A DNA stretch of 9,683 bases from Vicinamibacteria bacterium. GTDB taxonomy: Bacteria > Acidobacteriota > Vicinamibacteria > Fen-336 > JAGNNV01. The stretch's first letter is position 1, and the number at the start of each line of letters is the position of its first letter. The translations under genes and the position numbers were made by a program. The stretch covers positions 1 through 9,683 of the forward strand of contig JAENWE010000395.1 of the NCBI GenBank assembly GCA_016650185.1, written 5' to 3'. Under the pieces are notes generated by a model. It searched no databases, was not told the origin of the DNA, and saw only the letters and a program-made list of their open reading frames with translations. Shown in pieces: positions 6,598 through 9,683 of the stretch.

Positions 6598-8142
6598 CTA
6601 CAGGGGGATGTTCCCGTGTTTCTTGGGCGGATTCTTATCGCGTTTGGTCCGGGTCATTTCGAGACCGGCAATAATCCGACGTCGGGTCTGACGTGGTTCG
6701 ATCACGTCATCGATGAAGCCGCGATCGGCCGCGACGTAGGGATTCGCAAACTTGTCCTTGAACTCCTGGACTTTCGCGAGACGCATGGCGATGGCGTCTT
6801 CGGCCGCCGCCAGTTCGCGACGGTAGAGAACATTCACGGCACCCTCCGGACCCATCACTGCGATCTCCGACATCGGATAGGCAAGGTTCAGGTCGGTGCG
6901 GATGTGTTTGGAGGACATGACACAGTAAGCGCCGCCATAGGCCTTGCGGGTGATGACCGTGATCTTCGGAACCGTGGCCTCGGCATAGGCATAGAGAAGT
7001 TTGGCCCCGTGGCGGATGATCCCGCCGTATTCCTGGGAGGTGCCGGGAAGAAACCCGGGCACATCCTCGAAAGTGACGAGGGGAATGTTGAAGGCGTCGC
7101 AAAAACGGACGAAACGGGCGGCCTTCACCGAAGCGTCGATGTCGAGGCAGCCGGCAAGGACGGCGGGCTGATTGGCGACGATGCCGACGCTCTTGCCCGC
7201 GAAGCGCGCGAAACCGACCACGATGTTCCCCGCGTAGTGCTCGTGGACCTCAAGGAATCGACCGTCATCGACCACTGCGGCGATGAGCTTCTTCATGTCG
7301 TACGGTTTGCTCGGATCTTCGGGGATCAGAGTGTCCAGAGCCGGATCCTCGCGATCGCTCGGATCCGTAGTGGCATGAAGGGGCGCTTCTTCGAGATTGT
7401 TGGAGGGCAGGTACGACATCAGCTCGCGAATGAGCAGGAGGCAGGCGCGATCATCGTCCGCGGCGAAATGGGCGACCCCGGACCGGGCGTTGTGGGTCAT
7501 GGCGCCGCCGAGGTCTTCCTTGGAGACCTCCTCGTGGGTGACCGTCTTGATGACGTCGGGTCCGGTGACGAACATGTACGAAGTGTCCTTCACCATCAGG
7601 TTGAAGTCGGTGATGGCGGGGGAATAGACGGCGCCGCCGGCGCAAGGTCCGAGGATGGCCGAGATTTGTGGGATGACGCCCGAAGCGAGGGTGTTCCGCA
7701 GAAAGATGTCGGCATAGCCGCCGAGGGAGGCTACCCCTTCCTGGATGCGAGCGCCGCCCGAGTCGTTGAGGCCGATGACCGGCGCGCCCATCTTCATGGC
7801 CAGATCCATGACCTTGCAGATCTTGAGGGCGTTGGTTTCCGAAAGACTGCCGCCGAAGACGGTGAAATCCTGGGCGAAGACAAACACCAACCGGCCGTCG
7901 ATCCGCCCGAATCCGGAAATGACGCCATCGCCGGGAATTTTTTGGTCGGCCATGCCGAAGTCGGTGCAGCGATGCTCGACGAGTTTGTCCAGTTCCTCGA
8001 GAGTGCCCTCGTCGAGAAGAATCTCGACCCGCTCGCGCGCGGTGAGCCGACCTTCGCGGTGCTGCCGTTCGCGCCGCTCGAGGCCGCCACCCTCCTCGGC
8101 CCGACGGATTTTGTCCCGGAGAACCGCTACCCGGTCAGTCAT
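6598..8142 (-). CDS. pccB: Acyl-CoA carboxylase carboxyltransferase (beta) subunit, PccB family
   Basis: This subunit moves the carboxyl group from carboxybiotin to an acyl-CoA, probably propionyl-CoA to give methylmalonyl-CoA; acetyl-CoA or another short acyl-CoA is possible. The 514-residue length is typical for PccB/MmdA. GRLTARERVEILLD (31-44) is the family N-terminal motif. SGGARIQEGVASLGGYADIF (128-147) holds the first oxyanion-hole Gly-Gly, GPCAGGAVYSPA (165-176) follows, and GFLPGTSQEYGGIIRHGAK (363-381) with RKAYGGAYCVMSSKH (399-413) forms the second crotonase-fold site. The C-terminus RTKRDKNPPKKHGNIPL is the classic PccB ending. Cys407 lies where PccB usually has Asp and the S. coelicolor AccB paralogue has Ile, a position shown to affect substrate choice. 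No biotin carboxylase or biotin carrier gene is adjacent, so its partners must be encoded elsewhere. It starts 18 nt after the FmdB-like gene, without a clear ribosome site. Confidence 0.93.
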   Translation of the reverse strand: MTDRVAVLRDKIRRAEEGGGLERRERQHREGRLTARERVEILLDEGTLEELDKLVEHRCTDFGMADQKIPGDGVISGFGRIDGRLVFVFAQDFTVFGGSLSETNALKICKVMDLAMKMGAPVIGLNDSGGARIQEGVASLGGYADIFLRNTLASGVIPQISAILGPCAGGAVYSPAITDFNLMVKDTSYMFVTGPDVIKTVTHEEVSKEDLGGAMTHNARSGVAHFAADDDRACLLLIRELMSYLPSNNLEEAPLHATTDPSDREDPALDTLIPEDPSKPYDMKKLIAAVVDDGRFLEVHEHYAGNIVVGFARFAGKSVGIVANQPAVLAGCLDIDASVKAARFVRFCDAFNIPLVTFEDVPGFLPGTSQEYGGIIRHGAKLLYAYAEATVPKITVITRKAYGGAYCVMSSKHIRTDLNLAYPMSEIAVMGPEGAVNVLYRRELAAAEDAIAMRLAKVQEFKDKFANPYVAADRGFIDDVIEPRQTRRRIIAGLEMTRTKRDKNPPKKHGNIPL

Positions 8143-8160
8143 GTTTGTCTTGAGTCTCGA

Positions 8161-8400
8161 CTAGTTGTCCAAGCGGCCGCACTGGGATGCGCCGCAGGGA
8201 GGGCCTTCGCCGCATCCGCCGAAGGACGGCTGGGGATCTCGCGGGCGGGTGTCGCTGCCCGTGGAGACCGCGAAGGTCGAGAGGAGGCGCGTGACGTCGG
8301 CGGCTCCGCAGCTCGGACAGTCCGGCTGGTCGTTGAAAGTGCGGGCGTACTTCTCGAACGGCCGGGCGCACTGGGAGCATTGATATTCGTACAGGGGCAT
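8161..8400 (-). CDS. FmdB-family small zinc-ribbon protein
   Basis: This 79-residue protein begins MPLYEYQCSQC, the hallmark of the FmdB putative regulatory protein family. Cys8-x2-Cys11 and Cys28-x2-Cys31 would bind one zinc ion. RLLSTFAV (38-45) is the conserved segment after the ribbon. The tail (46-79) is Gly/Pro-rich and ends with Cys63, Cys69 and Cys74 (GGCGEGPPCGASQCG), a cysteine-rich end often seen in the family. FmdB was named for a gene near formamidase in Methylophilus, and the molecular role is not established; nucleic-acid or protein binding is usually assumed. The ATG at 8400 gives the canonical N-terminus although no ribosome site precedes it. It lies 57 nt after the FN3 lipoprotein gene and 18 nt before pccB, so co-transcription is likely. 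Confidence 0.9.
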   Translation of the reverse strand: MPLYEYQCSQCARPFEKYARTFNDQPDCPSCGAADVTRLLSTFAVSTGSDTRPRDPQPSFGGCGEGPPCGASQCGRLDN

Positions 8401-8457
8401 AGGAGTGGCGATGATATCCGCTGACGGGCCATCACCCGAGACCGCGTGGAGAGCGGG

Positions 8458-9683
8458 CTAAGGGACGACGATCCTGAGAGCGGGACTCGGCAGGCTCTCG
8501 TTTCCGCCATGGTCGACCGCGGTGACCTCGTAGGTGCGCGGTCCAGGGGTCATTCTGAGATCCCGTACTCGCAGGAGCAGGCCCTCGGTCTGGATCACCA
8601 TGGCGCGGACTTCCCACTCGGCCGTCCGGTAGATGCGGTAGAAGGAAACATCGCCTGAGGGCGAGGGTAGCCAGGAGAGTTCGACGAAGGTCGGGCCTAC
8701 GTCGCCCAGGAGGCGGTCGGGAGACTCCGGCGGGACCAGGTCTTTCACCTGCACACAGACGGGCTCCGTGGGTTCGCTCTCCACGAGAGGTTTGATGGAA
8801 GTCGCGTACCGGATCGCGTAGCAGGGCTTGTCAGTCGGCTTGAGGGACGTGTCCATCCACGACGAGGCCTGGAGCGGTTGGGTGGCGAGGTGTGGCGTGC
8901 CATCGGTGCGGAAGATGCGGATGCCGGTTGGGAGTAGGGGCGTCGGTGTCGGGCTCGGCTGGGGTGTGGGCGACGCGCCGACGAGGGGCGCTGCCGGTGC
9001 GCCAGCAGGTGGTGTGGTCGCCGGAGTCTGGGCGGCGGGCATCCCGAGCGTGGTCGCGTCGCCGGCCGGTGGGCCGGTGCGAGATGGCTCGGCGGCGGTG
9101 GCCGGCGATGGAGACGGAGAGAGGGAAGGAGCCGAGAGCGCCGGAGCCACGGTCCCGGGCGGCGGTGCGGCGGGGTTGGGGCTCGGGGAGATGGTTGGGA
9201 TTGGGGTGGGTGAGGGCCAGGGCTCTGCGCCCGGCGGGTTGATCCACCGGAGTTCGACTCCGGCGGGAAGGTTGGCCACAAGAAGCCCGGTGGGCGCCGA
9301 CGGCACCGGCGCAGGTGTGAAGGGGAGGGGGAGGGCGGGACCCGATCGGGCTCTTCCGTTGTAGGCGCGAACCGAAAAGAGGGCGACGGCGGCGGCGAGC
9401 GGGAACCGTTTGATCCGGAGTTCTCCCGGGGCGACTTCTTCACGAAGCAGCGGTACGGCGAGCTTCCCAAAATCCCCGCTGGGGGGGGCTTGAAGCCACT
9501 CCAATTCGATGAGAGGAAGTGGGCGATTTTCAATGGTTGTGCGCGGGGCCGTGATCTGGACCTCCATGGCGTTCCCCACCTGGGAGATATCGAGCCCGGT
9601 CGGAGGTAGGGGTGTTTTCAGATAGGGCGCCAAAGGATCGGCGCGCTTTCCGCAGCCAGGCGAAGTCCCAACGGCCAGAAGCA
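8458..9683 (-). CDS. FN3-domain putative lipoprotein (5' end beyond right edge)
   Basis: The frame is open to the right edge. The TTG at 9633 is internal, because the 16 codons before it read LLAVGTSPGCGKRADP. This looks like the end of a lipoprotein signal peptide, with Cys10 (counting from the first complete codon at 9681) as the candidate lipidated residue. The lipobox SPGC is atypical at -3 and -2, but CGKRADPLAP resembles the CGxKGxPL start of LptM-type lipoproteins. The visible 407 residues hold three FN3-like units: about 25-125, a second from PTGLLVANL (about 130) to 315, and a third from PPESPD (about 317) to the end, with VELSWLPSPSGDVSFYRIYR typical of FN3 strands B and C. The second unit is split by a Pro/Ser/Thr-rich insertion (about 154-251). 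It is probably an envelope-anchored binding or structural protein; no enzymatic motif is seen. It is the first visible gene of the minus-strand set. Confidence 0.75.
   Translation of the reverse strand, partial: LLAVGTSPGCGKRADPLAPYLKTPLPPTGLDISQVGNAMEVQITAPRTTIENRPLPLIELEWLQAPPSGDFGKLAVPLLREEVAPGELRIKRFPLAAAVALFSVRAYNGRARSGPALPLPFTPAPVPSAPTGLLVANLPAGVELRWINPPGAEPWPSPTPIPTISPSPNPAAPPPGTVAPALSAPSLSPSPSPATAAEPSRTGPPAGDATTLGMPAAQTPATTPPAGAPAAPLVGASPTPQPSPTPTPLLPTGIRIFRTDGTPHLATQPLQASSWMDTSLKPTDKPCYAIRYATSIKPLVESEPTEPVCVQVKDLVPPESPDRLLGDVGPTFVELSWLPSPSGDVSFYRIYRTAEWEVRAMVIQTEGLLLRVRDLRMTPGPRTYEVTAVDHGGNESLPSPALRIVVP
8929..9222 (-). repeat. Pro/Ser/Thr/Ala-rich low-complexity insertion in the FN3 protein
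   Basis: About 98 residues consist almost only of Pro, Ser, Thr, Ala and Gly, with irregular SPTP/SPSP/PTP units (SPTPIPTISPSPNP, SPSPSPATA, SPTPQPSPTPTP). They interrupt the second FN3 unit between strand B (VELRWINPPGAEP) and strand C (TGIRIFRTDG). There is no strict tandem period. A flexible, possibly extended or glycosylated linker is the likely nature. Confidence 0.75.
9172..9216 (+). other. G-quadruplex-forming G-run cluster
   Basis: Seven runs of three or four G lie within 45 nt on the + strand: 9172-9175, 9178-9181, 9185-9188, 9197-9199, 9203-9206, 9208-9210 and 9214-9216. The last four fit G3+N1-7 with loops of 3, 1 and 3 nt. The + strand is the template of the FN3 gene here. The runs follow from Pro/Ser codons in the insertion. 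Confidence 0.6.
9322..9339 (+). other. G-quadruplex motif with single-nucleotide loops
   Basis: Four runs (GGGG, GGGGG, GGG, GGG) are separated by single bases A, A and C. Such short loops are the most stable class of predicted DNA quadruplex. It lies on the template strand of the FN3 gene, between its first and second FN3 units. Confidence 0.6.

Noticed and set aside
6616..8424. 602-codon open frame on the + strand, antisense to pccB and the FmdB-like gene
   Set aside because: Its translation has no recognisable family and mirrors pccB codon structure; long antisense frames are expected opposite GC-rich genes. The minus-strand proteins are clear family members.
8828..9364. 178-codon + strand frame rich in Gly, Val and Ala
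   Set aside because: It is the complement of the Pro/Ser/Thr-rich insertion; its low complexity is explained by the opposite strand.

Overview
The window is GC-rich, ordinary-looking bacterial chromosomal DNA with seven intact protein genes and two genes cut by the window edges. I see no RNA gene, CRISPR array, transposase, integrase or phage gene. The organism is probably a Gram-negative bacterium of a high-GC phylum: the right-edge gene looks like an envelope lipoprotein, lysine is made by the succinylase (DapD) branch, and GTG starts are used. Acidobacteriota or a deltaproteobacteria-like lineage would fit, but this is a guess from gene content and style.

Left half, + strand (1-3681): a compact lysine/meso-diaminopimelate operon in the order lysC (aspartokinase, 5' end missing), dapB (THDP reductase), dapA (HTPA synthase), dapD (THDP N-succinyltransferase). 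Spacing is tight: 2 nt between lysC and dapB, an ATGA overlap between dapB and dapA, and 11 nt between dapA and dapD. DapA acts before DapB, so the four products run from aspartate phosphorylation to the succinylated intermediate. Aspartate-semialdehyde dehydrogenase, DapC, DapE, DapF and LysA are not in the window.

Right half, - strand (9683 down to 3686): a collinear set read from right to left. It starts with a fibronectin-type-III putative lipoprotein cut by the right edge, followed by an FmdB-type zinc-ribbon protein, an acyl-CoA carboxylase carboxyltransferase subunit (PccB type), an RlmA-type 23S rRNA guanine-N1 methyltransferase, and an APC-type permease with a soluble C-terminal domain. 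Gaps are about 18-72 nt, which allows one transcription unit, but the functions do not form an obvious pathway.

The two gene sets converge. The stop codons of dapD and the permease lie 4 bp apart, both inside one 14-bp perfect palindrome. No stretch over 300 bases lacks a gene.

I did not find a convincing undescribed system. The points most worth a second look are: the right-edge protein, which is really a longer lipoprotein-like protein with an LptM-like CGKR motif; its roughly 98-residue Pro/Ser/Thr-rich insertion inside an FN3 domain; strong G-quadruplex motifs opposite its coding strand; a cysteine at the PccB position that influences acyl-CoA choice; a C-x4-C zinc-site variant in the RlmA homologue; and the structured convergent junction.
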